Source: Legionella israelensis (GTDB taxonomy: Bacteria > Pseudomonadota > Gammaproteobacteria > Legionellales > Legionellaceae). From it: a stretch of 64,000 nucleotides of DNA. The notes under the pieces were generated by a model, which was not told the origin of the DNA, did not search any database, and saw only the letters and a program-made list of their open reading frames with translations. The DNA is taken from positions 868,001 through 932,000 of the forward strand of contig NZ_CP038273.1 in NCBI RefSeq assembly GCF_004571175.1, written 5' to 3'. Position numbers and translations under genes: made by a program. Numbering within the stretch: the first letter of the stretch is position 1; each line of letters starts with the position of its first letter. Positions 28,625 to 38,267 of this stretch are shown one piece after another.

Positions 28625-30304
28625 TTATTTTTGATTTAAGGCTGAAGTTTCTTCGTTTTTCAGACTGGTTTTCTCTACCGGCTTTTTCTTATGACCAAAT
28701 AGACAGGTAACTGCATCAAATTTACTCAAATCGAGTTTTCCTGGCAATTTCTCTTCATTTTTGTGTCTATTATTTTTTTCCAAAGTGGCTGCATTTTCTT
28801 TAAGCTCGTTCCTCTTTTTATTAAAACACCCCTCAAGCTGCGCCTGAAAATCTTTAAGATCAAATGATAGGGTATCTTTTAGCCTGGAAGTGTTTTTTTC
28901 CTCTTTTACAACTTGCGGCCGTCCTTTAAGTAAACATTCCTCAAGCTGTTTTTTAAACTCATCCCGATTAATACGTTGAGAGGTATCAATACACAGTAAT
29001 TGTTGTTTTAATTCAGGGTAATCTTCTTCAGCTATGTCTTCATGGGCTTTGAGCCATGATATCAGCTTATCATAAGGCTCAAGGCTTATTTCACGTCCAT
29101 TGCCAAACGCATCATACCACTCAAGTCTTATGCCTTTTCTGTTTTTATAGATGACAAAGGTAGATATTAGATTATCGAGAGCATGCACTGCGGGATTCAC
29201 CAAGAGCTTAAAGCTGTTTACACCCTCAATTTTCTGATTTTTAAAAAATTTTTCCAGGGTCTGCCTGGCTTTACTGATACCTGTTGAAACCGCGGGATTC
29301 AGTTTCCGCAAAAGCGCTTGAAGTTGAGGTAAATTATTTTCATCCATTTTATCTTGTGAATTCAGATATTCAAGGAAGGACGGATAAGGTGCCAAGTCAA
29401 TTTGCCGGCAATCTCCCTCGTTGTCATACCAATAAAGCTCATAATTTTCCTTTTGCCCTTTTAGAACAAAAGTGGATTTTATATTGCTTAACTCTGATGC
29501 AGAGGGATTAATGAATAGTTTTCTTTTTTCAATGAAAGCATCGCGCAATTTAATGCATTCAAATTTAATGGCATCATCGTAAATAATGTCCTTTTCATCA
29601 TACAATGATAATTGTTTATTCAACTCTTTGTTGATTTCCAGAGAATAATCATCCCCTAAAACATCATACCAGGCCAACTGCCATTTACCCTTTTCAAAAA
29701 ACAGAGCAAAAGAAATCTGCTGTGGTTTTTGCATTGCGTATTCTCTGGCTTTTTCATGATTTGAGAAAATATGGACAAAATTCAATGCTTCTTTTTTTGC
29801 TTTATCGGAAATGCTCTCCAATTCACGCGCTTTTTCCTGTGCTATTTTCTGTGTAATTAAATGCTCATGAAGACTGTCTTGCAATTTGCGCTTAAACGGC
29901 TCAGCAAGATCGTAAACAATGCTGTTAAAGAATGGATCAGTTGTAGGATTGGTATTATTTTCCAGAGCACCTAAAAAATAAAACAGTAAAGTGGTGTTAT
30001 AAGACGTTGATTTCCATCCACCGGTGGGGTCTAAAAAAACTTTTGCTAATGCCTGCAATCTTGGAATAATACTTAAAGAGTCATCAATGTCCCGTTCAGT
30101 ATGCGTGGCAATTTCCTTTCTCTTACGCCAGTAGGTAAAAAGCCAATTGTATTCTTCTCCCTTATAATCCCGACCTGCGAGTTTTATTGCATTTAAAATT
30201 TTTTCCCGTCCATTTTCAGATTCGTCGGTAAGAAAGGCAATGAGTGAATCCGCAATGTTCGATAAGACTCTTTCCTGAATTGTCTCTGGCTTTTTCCGAG
30301 GCAT
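28625..30304 (-). CDS. large hydrophilic protein with three related WYD modules, possible effector
   Basis: Encodes 559 residues, with AAGGAG upstream of the ATG. No signal peptide and no membrane helix. A helical N-terminal part (1-160) is followed by three diverged modules centred near residues 208, 293 and 396. Each has a Trp-Tyr-Asp core (WQLAWYDVLGDDYSLEI, YELYWYDNEGDCRQIDL, IRLEWYDAFGNGREISL), and the last two share NP-x-x-x-x-L-x-N-x-x-STFV before it and a PY-x-x-x-x-x-x-L segment after. The C-terminal 120 residues are Lys/Glu-rich with a short FDAVTCLFGHKKK element. I do not recognise the family. Size, composition and genomic setting resemble Dot/Icm effectors, which is inference. Confidence 0.65.
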   Translation of the reverse strand: MPRKKPETIQERVLSNIADSLIAFLTDESENGREKILNAIKLAGRDYKGEEYNWLFTYWRKRKEIATHTERDIDDSLSIIPRLQALAKVFLDPTGGWKSTSYNTTLLFYFLGALENNTNPTTDPFFNSIVYDLAEPFKRKLQDSLHEHLITQKIAQEKARELESISDKAKKEALNFVHIFSNHEKAREYAMQKPQQISFALFFEKGKWQLAWYDVLGDDYSLEINKELNKQLSLYDEKDIIYDDAIKFECIKLRDAFIEKRKLFINPSASELSNIKSTFVLKGQKENYELYWYDNEGDCRQIDLAPYPSFLEYLNSQDKMDENNLPQLQALLRKLNPAVSTGISKARQTLEKFFKNQKIEGVNSFKLLVNPAVHALDNLISTFVIYKNRKGIRLEWYDAFGNGREISLEPYDKLISWLKAHEDIAEEDYPELKQQLLCIDTSQRINRDEFKKQLEECLLKGRPQVVKEEKNTSRLKDTLSFDLKDFQAQLEGCFNKKRNELKENAATLEKNNRHKNEEKLPGKLDLSKFDAVTCLFGHKKKPVEKTSLKNEETSALNQK

Positions 30305-30343
30305 AGATACACTCCTTGTTTTGATGTGTGATCTTTCATCTTA

Positions 30344-30560
30344 CTGGACTTTAGCCATTTTTCAAGTAAAGGAAAGCAATAGATTAAAGACCATAGAAGC
30401 GCCCGTTATATTTATCAAAGTCGCTTTAAATCGATGACTTGAGAAAATAGAATGGCACGAATTACCGCGGCATCGACCGCGGTCTATGCGAAGCTCCTTA
30501 TGGACCCCGCTATCAAGTAGCGGGGATTCTATCCCTGAAAAATGACGGAGTTTACTGGAG
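30344..30560. repeat. MITE-like dispersed element, copy 1 (degenerate right end)
   Basis: Starts CTGGACTTTAGCCATTTTTC, as at 32199 and 46701, and stays similar for about 200 bp. It includes two hairpins: ACCGCGG-CATCGA-CCGCGGT (30464-30483) and CCCCGCTA-TCAAG-TAGCGGGG (30505-30525). The right end has diverged (AAAAATGACGGAG) and no target duplication is clear. The rest of the 30305-30715 interval shows nothing else except the region upstream of the next gene. Confidence 0.8.
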
Positions 30561-30715
30561 AAAATCGGAGCATTTAAACATCACGTGTTTAACGAAAGAT
30601 GCAAAAGCATAACATAAGTTAAAAAGCATCTGTGTCTTGCAAAATACGCATAAAACGCTAACATGTTAGGCTCTGAAAAACAGTATTTAAATCACAATAA
30701 TAAGAAAGGGACATT

Positions 30716-31354
30716 ATGAGAGCTTCACTATTTTCTGCTGCCTTATTAGCAACGGGTATTTCCATGGCGGCTACCCCTGTTGATGGATGGTATAGCAGTG
30801 TTTTTGGCGGTTATACCTATTTACCTGATAACGTCAGTGATACCACCTTCGGCATTTTAAGAGATGGAACATCTTACCAAAATGGTTTTAATGCCGGTGT
30901 CCGTTTTGGTTTCAAAAGCAATCCGCTACGTTACGAAGGTGAATACACTTATCTTCATGCTGATCTTAAACATTTTAATGTCAATAATATTCGGCAATTC
31001 GGCAGCGAAGGCTCATCATCGGCCTCCTTGCTGATGGCAAATATTTATTATGATTTTCCAGAAATCGTTCCTTGTGTTGAGCCTTTTCTGGGTGTAGGAC
31101 TCGGCTATGCACATGTCAAGGCGATTTTAAAGGGTGTAGGTCAATTGGGCTTCACTCATTTTAAAGCCAGCGACAATGTCTTTGCTTATCAAGCTACAGC
31201 CGGTTTGACGTATAACTTCGCCGAAAATTATGCCGTGAATGTGGCCTATCGTTTTGCTGCCACCGAACAGGCAGATACATTAGGAAAAGTATTCCAGGCA
31301 CATATTGCAAGCGTTGGGGTCATTTATCGATTTGATGAAAGCAGTTATAAATGA
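30716..31354 (+). CDS. outer-membrane beta-barrel protein
   Basis: Encodes 212 residues, with AGAAAGGGAC before the ATG. Signal peptide residues 1-18 (FSAALLATGISMAA). The mature part shows alternating strands of an eight-stranded barrel: GWYSSVFGGYTYLPD, YQNGFNAGVRFGFKSNPLRYEGEYTYLHAD, PFLGVGLGYAHVKA, ATAGLTYNFAENYAVNVAYRFAA and the terminal VGVIYRF. This layout matches OmpA-like/porin-like small barrels. The second barrel gene follows 62 bp downstream and is related in its N-terminus (PVDGWYSSVFG versus PVEGWYAGFLG), so they are probably old duplicates. Role unknown. Confidence 0.85.
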   Translation: MRASLFSAALLATGISMAATPVDGWYSSVFGGYTYLPDNVSDTTFGILRDGTSYQNGFNAGVRFGFKSNPLRYEGEYTYLHADLKHFNVNNIRQFGSEGSSSASLLMANIYYDFPEIVPCVEPFLGVGLGYAHVKAILKGVGQLGFTHFKASDNVFAYQATAGLTYNFAENYAVNVAYRFAATEQADTLGKVFQAHIASVGVIYRFDESSYK

Positions 31355-31416
31355 TTCGCATGCGCAGCATGTTAACGTTTACTCCTAGTCAAGCATCCAT
31401 AAAATAAGGAAGATTC

Positions 31417-32193
31417 ATGAAGCCATTGATTCGTTTGGGCCTGGCCCTCTCACTATTGTCCGGGCAGGTTTTTGCTTACAAGCCCGTAGAAGGCTGGTAT
31501 GCCGGTTTTCTCGGTGAAGTCAGTTATACACCCGATGTCTCGTTTACTGTATTGACACCACCTGTGCTTCTTCATCCGGCATTAATTCCCGTTGTCCCAG
31601 GAGCGCCAGCTTTTCCCATTTTCCCCGCGGGCCAGCTTCAAAGTGAAATTGGCTATCGGATTGGCGGTGGTGGCGGCGGCCAGCTCGGCTATCGTCTGTT
31701 TGACTGCTATCGTCTGGAACTGGAAATCTTATTCAACACCAATTCTTATGATGATCTAACGATAGGTCCTGTCAAAATACCACGTTTAAATTCGAAAAAA
31801 ACCACGCCTGGATTAGCGGTCGATGGAAGAACGAATGTCATCACTGGAATGATTAACGGCTATTATGATTTCTTAAGGCCAAATTCAGATAGCAACCTGA
31901 TTCCTTATGTAGGCCTTGGCATTGGTTATGTAAGCATTCAGGATCGGATCAGCTTTTATTATAACGGTACGGAAATAGGTCCGCGGCTTAAAGAAACCAA
32001 AAGTACGGCAGCAGGTCAGATTATTCTTGGTGCCAGCTATTTTCTTGATGATTTTACCTCGGCTAATCTGGATTATCGTTTCATTACCACGAACAACATC
32101 AGTGAACAGAACAGATTTTTCGTACGTGATGAACGTTTCCAGCTTCATACGATCAATTTCAGCATGAATTTTGCTTTTGATTCCTGCCTTTAA
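31417..32193 (+). CDS. outer-membrane beta-barrel protein, second of a tandem pair
   Basis: Encodes 258 residues, with AAGGAAG before the ATG. Signal peptide residues 1-20 (LGLALSLLSGQVFA). The mature protein begins YKPVEGWYAGFLGEVSYTPD like its neighbour, then has a Pro-rich loop (about 45-68), a Gly-rich strand (IGYRIGGGGGGQLGYR), later strands PYVGLGIGYVSIQDRI and FTSANLDYRFITT, and the terminal INFSMNFAFDSCL. It is an outer-membrane barrel of unknown role. The stop codon is directly followed by the TTAAT duplication of the MITE-like element. Confidence 0.85.
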   Translation: MKPLIRLGLALSLLSGQVFAYKPVEGWYAGFLGEVSYTPDVSFTVLTPPVLLHPALIPVVPGAPAFPIFPAGQLQSEIGYRIGGGGGGQLGYRLFDCYRLELEILFNTNSYDDLTIGPVKIPRLNSKKTTPGLAVDGRTNVITGMINGYYDFLRPNSDSNLIPYVGLGIGYVSIQDRISFYYNGTEIGPRLKETKSTAAGQIILGASYFLDDFTSANLDYRFITTNNISEQNRFFVRDERFQLHTINFSMNFAFDSCL

Positions 32194-32198
32194 TTAAT

Positions 32199-32410
32199 CT
32201 GGACTTTAGCCATTTTTCAAGTAAGGAATGTAATAGATTAAAGACCATAGAAGCACAGCGTTATATTTATCAAGTCGCTGTAAATCGATGGCTTGAGAAA
32301 AATAGAATGGCACGAATTACCGCGGCAACGATAGCGGTATCCACGCGAAACTCCGTATGGATACCGCTATCAAGCAGGGGTTCAACCCCTAAAAAATGGC
32401 TAAAGTCGAG
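32199..32410. repeat. MITE-like dispersed element, copy 2 (intact)
   Basis: 212 bp with terminal inverted repeats CTGGACTTTAGCCATTTTT (left) and its complement with one mismatch at the right (ends ATGGCTAAAGTCGAG). TTAAT flanks both sides (32194-32198, 32411-32415), a likely target duplication. It holds the same hairpin core as the other copies, partly degraded. It encodes no protein. It sits directly after the stop of the outer-membrane gene, where it could act as a terminator or mRNA-end structure. Confidence 0.85.
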
Positions 32411-32483
32411 TTAATGCCAATTCAACATAAAAGGCCTTTTATGTTGCTATTGTGGTTCATAAACAAGTAAACACACTGCTTTC

Positions 32484-33548
32484 TTATGTCGAACTCACAT
32501 TGATCACTGTATTATCAGCTTGCGGTTCTTTCCACAAGGTGATGAATAAGACCATAATGATTGGGCCAACGAATAAACCGAGAATACCAAGCGTTTCAAC
32601 GCCACCCAGAATACCAAACAGCACGGCAAGAAAAGGAAGTTGAATGGCTCCGCCGATAAGAACCGGTTTGACAAAATGATCAGCCACAAACATCACCACC
32701 GTCCCCCAGGCCACCACAATAATAGCCGGGATCAAATGCCCCGCTGAAAACATGATTAAAGCCACAATGGCAAAAACAATTGGGACAACAAAGGGAATCA
32801 TAGCCGCTATTGCAGTAATAAACCCAGTTAATGTCGGAGCAGGAAAATCAAGAAGAACATAACAGATACCCATCAGAATACCAACACCAATACCCACCAC
32901 GATAGTGCCATTCACAGTAGCCCGCAAAGCTCTTGGCAGGCGTTCTGCATAGCGAAACCAGCGTTCGCCAAGACAATATTCCCCAATGTGGTTGATTTGT
33001 TGGAATAATAAATCCCCATCCCGATAAAAGAAAAACAGTATCAAAAAAGTAAAGCCAAGCTGGAATCCGCGGTTTGCCAGATTCACTCCTACCTGTTTAA
33101 TATAATAGCTCGCTGGTGTCAGGGACAAATGGATATTGGATAATAGCTGTTTTATATTTCCCGGCTGTCCGATATTGTTATTCCAGTAATGTATCAGCTC
33201 CTGTCCTATCACGGGAAATTGCTTCAGAAAAGCCGGAGCTTCCCCTCCCTCACGATTAATCTGTTGCAGATAATTAATAAACAACTGCGATTCTTTAATT
33301 AACAGGTTGATAAGCCAACTCAAAGGCAATAATAACAATAAAGAAAAGAGAAGAGTAAACAGTAAAGCGGCGGCATTATGATATGAACCAAACCACCGCC
33401 GCCACTTACGATAGAGAGGATAGGTGGAAACAGCAATAATGGCCGCCCAGATCAATGAAGGGATAAAACGGTGAATAATAAACAAGGCAAGGGCAATAAT
33501 ACCTACCGTTAAAGCCATACCTACCAGTTCTTTATGGCTCTCGTTCAT
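32484..33548 (-). CDS. AI-2E-family transporter
   Basis: Encodes 354 residues with about seven or eight hydrophobic helices and the family layout: an N-terminal helix pair (LTVGIIALALFIIHRFIPSLIWAAIIAVSTYPLY), a long hydrophilic periplasmic stretch (about 90-150) and C-terminal helices with PAPTLTGFITAIAAMIPFVVPIVFAIVA and GVETLGILGLFVGPIIMVLF. Family members (PerM/YdiK/TqsA) are linked to export of small molecules or ions; the substrate cannot be inferred. The start overlaps the pgpA stop by 4 bases, so it is the last gene of nusB-thiL-pgpA-transporter. Confidence 0.9.
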   Translation of the reverse strand: MNESHKELVGMALTVGIIALALFIIHRFIPSLIWAAIIAVSTYPLYRKWRRWFGSYHNAAALLFTLLFSLLLLLPLSWLINLLIKESQLFINYLQQINREGGEAPAFLKQFPVIGQELIHYWNNNIGQPGNIKQLLSNIHLSLTPASYYIKQVGVNLANRGFQLGFTFLILFFFYRDGDLLFQQINHIGEYCLGERWFRYAERLPRALRATVNGTIVVGIGVGILMGICYVLLDFPAPTLTGFITAIAAMIPFVVPIVFAIVALIMFSAGHLIPAIIVVAWGTVVMFVADHFVKPVLIGGAIQLPFLAVLFGILGGVETLGILGLFVGPIIMVLFITLWKEPQADNTVINVSST

Positions 33549-34030
33549 CCGGCAAAATTCCAGGCAAGAATTTGCAACACGACCCAGGCAGGAACCGCTG
33601 CAATCAAATCATCAAGCATGATGCCAAAACCTCCACCTACGTATTGATCAATATAAGAAATCGGTTGTGGTTTCCAGATATCGAAAATACGAAACAAAAG
33701 AAAACCTATGATCATCCAGCCAAATCCAGCAGGCGCCATACACATGGTTAATAAATAACCTACCACCTCGTCCCAGACAATGCCCTTATAATCATGTACC
33801 CCTAAATCTTTGGACACCACATCACTGACCCACACACCTAAGGCAAATAACAAAGCCACCAAAATCAGATAAAGAAAAACTGGCAGATCATGCATTAAAA
33901 GAAATAAAGGCATTGCAGCAACCGTACCCCATGTACCTGGTGCAAAAGACATTAAGCCGCTGCCAAAACCAAAGGCAATAAAATATACTGGATCTTGCCA
34001 GACTCGATTGGATAAATTGATCGAATTCAT
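33545..34030 (-). CDS. pgpA: phosphatidylglycerophosphatase A
   Basis: About 161 residues. I chose the ATG at 34030 because GGAAAGGAG lies just upstream; a longer in-frame start at 34090 would overlap thiL. Family motifs are FGSGLMSFAPGTWGTVAAMPLF, HDYKGIVWDEVVGYLLTM and LFRIFDIWKPQPI. These match PgpA, an inner-membrane phosphatase that dephosphorylates phosphatidylglycerophosphate to phosphatidylglycerol. Three or four membrane segments are visible. It lies in the conserved nusB-thiL-pgpA order. Confidence 0.93.
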   Translation of the reverse strand: MNSINLSNRVWQDPVYFIAFGFGSGLMSFAPGTWGTVAAMPLFLLMHDLPVFLYLILVALLFALGVWVSDVVSKDLGVHDYKGIVWDEVVGYLLTMCMAPAGFGWMIIGFLLFRIFDIWKPQPISYIDQYVGGGFGIMLDDLIAAVPAWVVLQILAWNFAG

Positions 34031-34043
34031 GCGTGCTCCTTTC

Positions 34044-35000
34044 CTAAAAATGGGAGTAACCCTTGGCTTGATATTCAACGGGTTTACCATTGGATGATTT
34101 TACCCTCAAACCTGATTGTTCCTCCATAACACCAATGCAATATGCTTGTAAATTCATATCATGCAAAGTTTCCATAAAGACGGTGTATTTTTCTTTCGGC
34201 ACAGTAAAACATAGTTGATAATCATCACCACCACTGAGTGCCAGATCAATAGCTGCGTTCCTGTCATAAAATTCACTAACCAGATGATGCATAGGAATCT
34301 TATCTAAATCAAGACAGGCTCCCAAACGACTGGCGCGACAAATATGCTGTAAATCCGCACTAAGGCCATCGGAAATATCTATCGCAGCCGTTGCATATTG
34401 TCGTAAACAATTTGCATAATCCACTCTTGGCTGAGGATATTTTAAAACCTGCATTAACTGCGACTTTACTTGCGGATTCACTTTTTCATTACCCAGCAAC
34501 TTCACTGCAAGTGCAGCAGCCCCCAATTCGCCAGAGACAAAAATCTGATCACCTGCATGTGCTCCACTACGCCTGATTTCCAAACCTTCCGGAACTGTTC
34601 CGTGAAGAGTTATCGTGATCACCAAAGGTCCCCGGGTAATATCACCGCCAATAAGTTGAATATGACAGGCTGTCAAAGCATCTTTAAGTCCATGAGAAAA
34701 ATTATCCAACCATTGAGGATCACAATCTGGCATGGTTAAAGCAAGGCTTGCCCAGCAAGGGATCGCAGCCATTGCAGCAATATCGCTTACATTCACCATG
34801 ACTGCTTTGTAAGCGATATCATAAGGTTTCCAGTCAGAATGGAAATGAACGTCAGACACCAGAGTATCGCAGGTCACAATAAGGTTAAATCCCGAAGGCA
34901 CTTTTAGGCAAGCTGCATCATCACCAACACCCAGAATGACATCATCGCGTGGAGGAGTTAAAGATTTAAAATAAGTATCAATGATTGAAAATTCATTCAT
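34044..35000 (-). CDS. thiL: thiamine-monophosphate kinase
   Basis: Encodes 318 residues, standard for ThiL. The N-terminal FSIIDTYFKSLTPPRDDVILGVGDDAACL is the nucleotide-binding start with the Mg-binding GDDA, followed by VTCDTLVSDVHF, a second motif INVSDIAAMAA-like (VMVNVSDIAAM), GGDITRGP and the C-terminal IDISDGLSADL and LSGGDDYQLCFT. It phosphorylates thiamine monophosphate to thiamine pyrophosphate. Its start overlaps the nusB stop by 8 bases, so the two are translationally coupled. Confidence 0.95.
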   Translation of the reverse strand: MNEFSIIDTYFKSLTPPRDDVILGVGDDAACLKVPSGFNLIVTCDTLVSDVHFHSDWKPYDIAYKAVMVNVSDIAAMAAIPCWASLALTMPDCDPQWLDNFSHGLKDALTACHIQLIGGDITRGPLVITITLHGTVPEGLEIRRSGAHAGDQIFVSGELGAAALAVKLLGNEKVNPQVKSQLMQVLKYPQPRVDYANCLRQYATAAIDISDGLSADLQHICRASRLGACLDLDKIPMHHLVSEFYDRNAAIDLALSGGDDYQLCFTVPKEKYTVFMETLHDMNLQAYCIGVMEEQSGLRVKSSNGKPVEYQAKGYSHF

Positions 35001-35448
35001 GGCCTAAGTTCATTTCCACTTTACGTGATTTTCTGGCCACCTGATTTAAAACACCATTTACATATCGATAGCCATCCTGCGAACCAAATTCTTTGGTTAA
35101 TAATATCGCCTCATCGAGAACCACCCTATAAGGCGTCTCTGGACAATAATGTAACTCAAACGTTCCCATGCGAAGAACCGTTAATTCAATAGGATTCAAC
35201 TCTTTGATGTCTCTATCGAGAAAAGGTCGGAATTCTTCTTCCAGTTCATGCAGATGTTTTGGAATTCCATATAAAAATCGGCAAAAATAATCCATATCCA
35301 CTTTTTGTGTGTCATTGGCAACACGAAACTGAGCTTCGATTTCCGAAAGTTCAGCCCCTGCCATTAACCATTGATATAAGGCCTGCAAGACCAGTCGACG
35401 CGCCTTTCTTTTACCACGGATTGCCTGTTTTTCCACAAAATGCCTCAC
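34993..35448 (-). CDS. nusB: transcription antitermination factor NusB
   Basis: Encodes 151 residues, all helical. Motifs: GKRKARRLVLQALYQWLMAG at the N-terminus, DRDIKELNPIELTVLRMGTFEL in the middle, and PYRVVLDEAILLTKEFGSQDGYRYVNGVLNQVAR near the C-terminus. NusB binds boxA RNA with S10 in antitermination of rRNA operons. It heads the nusB-thiL-pgpA-transporter unit. In many gammaproteobacteria riboflavin genes precede nusB; here there is a 468-bp non-coding interval instead. Confidence 0.95.
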   Translation of the reverse strand: MRHFVEKQAIRGKRKARRLVLQALYQWLMAGAELSEIEAQFRVANDTQKVDMDYFCRFLYGIPKHLHELEEEFRPFLDRDIKELNPIELTVLRMGTFELHYCPETPYRVVLDEAILLTKEFGSQDGYRYVNGVLNQVARKSRKVEMNLGHE

Positions 35449-35916
35449 AAATGTCTTTGCAATGATATCACTGCAAACTAATCAATTTATTGTTATCAAT
35501 CTCAACTTTATGAATTTTTCCACTTACGAATCACCGTAGCATCGACCGTGGTGCCCATCACAGTATATTTATCAAAATCCAGCGTTTTCCAAGACTTTGA
35601 TAAATAGGATCAGCCTTTTTATGGATCCTTCGGTTAAGTCACGGGGATTCATATTTCAAAAAGTCGAGATCAATTATACCTTAGAGTACTGAATAATTAT
35701 AAATTCAGAAGCATATATTTTGAACAATTTTATAGATTTCAAATCCCCGTGACTTAAACACAAGAATTCAACTTAATGTCTATGATTTAAATTTACATAA
35801 TTTTTCTTTGCCTCGAATTCACTGGAGCAGAAATTCGAGAGTGATTTCTAATAAACTTATTTGATTATCTTAAATCAAAATTAAGCTGTGCCTATTTAAT
35901 TCATTTAGAATCAGAC
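35449..35916. other. intergenic region with a degenerate REP-like element and an inverted repeat
   Basis: 468 bp without a gene. Bases 35525-35560 resemble the hairpin core of the MITE-like element (CACCGTAGCATCGACCGTGGTG), with TATTTATCAAA and TTTGATAAATA close by. A 16-bp inverted repeat TTAAGTCACGGGGATT (35634-35649) faces its complement AATCCCCGTGACTTAA (35742-35757) across about 90 bp. The interval lies between nusB and nrdR, both on the minus strand, so it also contains the nusB promoter. Confidence 0.5.
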
Positions 35917-36378
35917 TTATTTTTCATCATTCCTGCTCATCTGATCAATGGTCTGTCTGAAATCGCTAACGTCTTTAAATCGTTTATAGACAGATGCAAA
36001 ACGCACATAAGCAATATGATCGAGCTTATATAACTCCTGCATTACCAACTCACCAATCCATTGCGAATCAATTTCACGCTCCCCGCTACGCCGAATTTCC
36101 TGGGTAATATTAATAATAGCCGCTTCCAGGTCATCCATGCTCACTGGCCTTTTCTCAAGAGCACGCAGCATTCCCGCACGAAGATTTTCAATATTAAACG
36201 GCTCACGGCGCCCATCTCGCTTAATCACAACCGGCATGATGAGTTCTGCCGTTTCAAAGGTTGTAAAACGCTCATTGCAAGAAAGGCACTGTCTTCGTCT
36301 GCGTACCTGAGCGCCGCCCGCCACCAATCGTGAATCAATCACTTTTGTTTCTTCAGCATGACAAAATGGACAATACAT
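35917..36378 (-). CDS. nrdR: transcriptional repressor NrdR
   Basis: Encodes 153 residues. The N-terminal zinc ribbon has Cys3, Cys6, Cys31 and Cys34 (MYCPFC and [13 protein letters not shown]), followed by the ATP-cone domain (about 49-139: [17 protein letters not shown]). NrdR senses ATP/dATP and represses ribonucleotide reductase genes at NrdR boxes. It begins 5 bp after glyA ends and is probably cotranscribed with it. Length and motifs are standard. Confidence 0.96.
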   Translation of the reverse strand: MYCPFCHAEETKVIDSRLVAGGAQVRRRRQCLSCNERFTTFETAELIMPVVIKRDGRREPFNIENLRAGMLRALEKRPVSMDDLEAAIINITQEIRRSGEREIDSQWIGELVMQELYKLDHIAYVRFASVYKRFKDVSDFRQTIDQMSRNDEK

Positions 36379-36383
36379 AATGT

Positions 36384-37637
36384 TTATCGGTAAACGGGAT
36401 ATTCACGACAAAGCTGCAATACTTTCTCTTTGGTTCGTATAATCATGGCTTCATCATTGATATCATCAAGCACATCAGCTATCCAACTGCTTAACTGCTT
36501 CATTTCCTCATCCTTAAATCCACGTGTCGTGATGGCTGGAGTTCCCAATCTTAATCCGCTGGTGACAAAAGGCGAACGAGGATCATTCGGAACTGAGTTT
36601 TTATTAACAGTGATATTAGCCCGACCTAAAGCTGCATCAGCATCTTTGCCGGTAATGTCCTTGTCTATCAGGTTAAGTAGAATCAGATGGTTTTCTGTGC
36701 CACCGGAAACAATGGAATAGCCTCTTGACTGCAATATTTCACTCATGACTTTAGCATTCGTGATAACCTGCTTCTGATAGGCTTTAAATTCAGGCTGCAA
36801 AGCCTCGGCGAAAGCAACGGCCTTCGCGGCAATAACGTGCATCAGCGGCCCACCCTGCATTCCAGGAAAAACAGCAGAATTTAATTTTTTCTCAAGAGCT
36901 TCGTTGGCTTTGGCCAGAATCATTCCTCCGCGAGGACCGCGAAGGGTTTTATGTGTTGTGGTCGTCACCACATCGGCATAAGGAATGGGAGAAGGATAAA
37001 GGCCAGCCGCCACGAGGCCAGCGACATGAGCCATGTCCGCCAGTAAATAAGCACCGACTTTATCGGCAATTTCCCGGAATCTTTCCCAGTCTAAAATTTG
37101 AGAATAAGCTGAAAATCCAGCGATAATTAATTTTGGCTTGTGCTCAACGGCGAGTTTTTCCAATTCGTTATAGTCAATGAGACCCGTATTTACATCCAAT
37201 CCATATTCAAAGGCCTGATAAAGTTTTCCGGAAAAATTAACCTTTGAACCATGGGTTAAATGCCCCCCATGAGGTAAAGCCATTCCAAGAATGGTATCGC
37301 CCGGAGAAAGCAAAGCCATCATCACTTCAGCATTGGCCTGCGAACCGGAATGAGGCTGAACATTGACATAATCTGCGCCAAACAATTCTTTCGCCCTTGC
37401 AATGGCCAGCTCTTCAGCAACATCGACGTATTCACAGCCGCCATAATACCGCTTTCCCGGGTAACCTTCGGCATACTTGTTAGTCAGTACCGAGCCTTGA
37501 GCTTGTAAAACTCTCGGGCTGGCATAATTTTCAGATGCAATTAATTCTATATGCTCTTCCTGACGACGTTTTTCTTCTTCGATGGCCTGCCATAAGGGTC
37601 CATCAAAGCCTTCTATTGTATAATTTCCGTCAAACAT
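36384..37637 (-). CDS. glyA: serine hydroxymethyltransferase
   Basis: Encodes 417 residues, the family length. Motifs include [20 protein letters not shown] near the N-terminus, [28 protein letters not shown] and the PLP-lysine motif [16 protein letters not shown]. It interconverts serine and glycine while charging tetrahydrofolate with a one-carbon unit and uses pyridoxal phosphate. It is the first gene of a glyA-nrdR unit. No glycine riboswitch was seen in the short upstream gap. Confidence 0.97.
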   Translation of the reverse strand: MFDGNYTIEGFDGPLWQAIEEEKRRQEEHIELIASENYASPRVLQAQGSVLTNKYAEGYPGKRYYGGCEYVDVAEELAIARAKELFGADYVNVQPHSGSQANAEVMMALLSPGDTILGMALPHGGHLTHGSKVNFSGKLYQAFEYGLDVNTGLIDYNELEKLAVEHKPKLIIAGFSAYSQILDWERFREIADKVGAYLLADMAHVAGLVAAGLYPSPIPYADVVTTTTHKTLRGPRGGMILAKANEALEKKLNSAVFPGMQGGPLMHVIAAKAVAFAEALQPEFKAYQKQVITNAKVMSEILQSRGYSIVSGGTENHLILLNLIDKDITGKDADAALGRANITVNKNSVPNDPRSPFVTSGLRLGTPAITTRGFKDEEMKQLSSWIADVLDDINDEAMIIRTKEKVLQLCREYPVYR

Positions 37638-37727
37638 AAACTTTCCTTATCAATAAATGAAATAATTTGGCACAATGTTCAATTTTTATAATCATCGATA
37701 ACTGAGATTGAAACGGCCAGAACCAGC

Positions 37728-38036
37728 TTATCCTTTCACAATAATATTATTGATTACCCGTTTTACATTGGGCACTTTACCGGCAATCAATCCCGCTTTT
37801 TGTTTGATTTTTTGATTATCGACAAAACCGCTAAGCTGTACTTCATCTTTATAAGTTTTAACTTTGATCGCGAAAGCTTTGGTACCCAGCTGATCCAGCA
37901 AATTGGCCTTAACTTTTGCCGTCACGGCAGAACTGTCTAAATATTCACCTGTGCTTTCAGAGGTGGGTGAAGCTGCACAACTCAGCAAGGTAACGGCAAC
38001 GACAATAAAGAACAGACTTCTGATGACGTTTAACAT
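37728..38036 (-). CDS. BON-domain lipoprotein
   Basis: Encodes 102 residues. An N-terminal signal with lipobox VTLLSCAA (lipidated Cys near residue 20) is followed by one BON domain (about 34-102): AVTAKVKANLLDQLGT, VKTYKDEVQLSGFVDN and the end VPNVKRVINNIIV. BON domains bind phospholipid membranes; related lipoproteins (OsmY/DolP type) keep outer-membrane integrity. A single domain makes it shorter than DolP. An envelope role is expected. Confidence 0.9.
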   Translation of the reverse strand: MLNVIRSLFFIVVAVTLLSCAASPTSESTGEYLDSSAVTAKVKANLLDQLGTKAFAIKVKTYKDEVQLSGFVDNQKIKQKAGLIAGKVPNVKRVINNIIVKG

Positions 38037-38267
38037 CTTTTATTCCTCTTAATTATTAAGCCCTGTTGACATTTCGTTTTCGTGATCTCGCTCAAATGCC
38101 TACTGCTGCTGTTTATTCGCAGCATCCATGAGATCTCTGGATACCGCGGACATTCCGCGGTATGTAGGGGCTAGAGCAATTGTCAACAGGCTCTATTTTT
38201 TCCTGGGAAATAAATTCCCTTACCCATTAAATCATCAAATGATAAAAGAGTAGCACAGAGAATCAGT
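38037..38267. repeat. intergenic inverted repeats with a REP-like hairpin
   Basis: The perfect hairpin ATACCGCGG-ACATT-CCGCGGTAT lies at 38141-38163 and matches the CCGCGG hairpin of the window's dispersed repeats. CCTGTTGACA (near 38064) and TGTCAACAGG (near 38182) form an outer inverted pair around it. No T-run follows. Confidence 0.6.
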
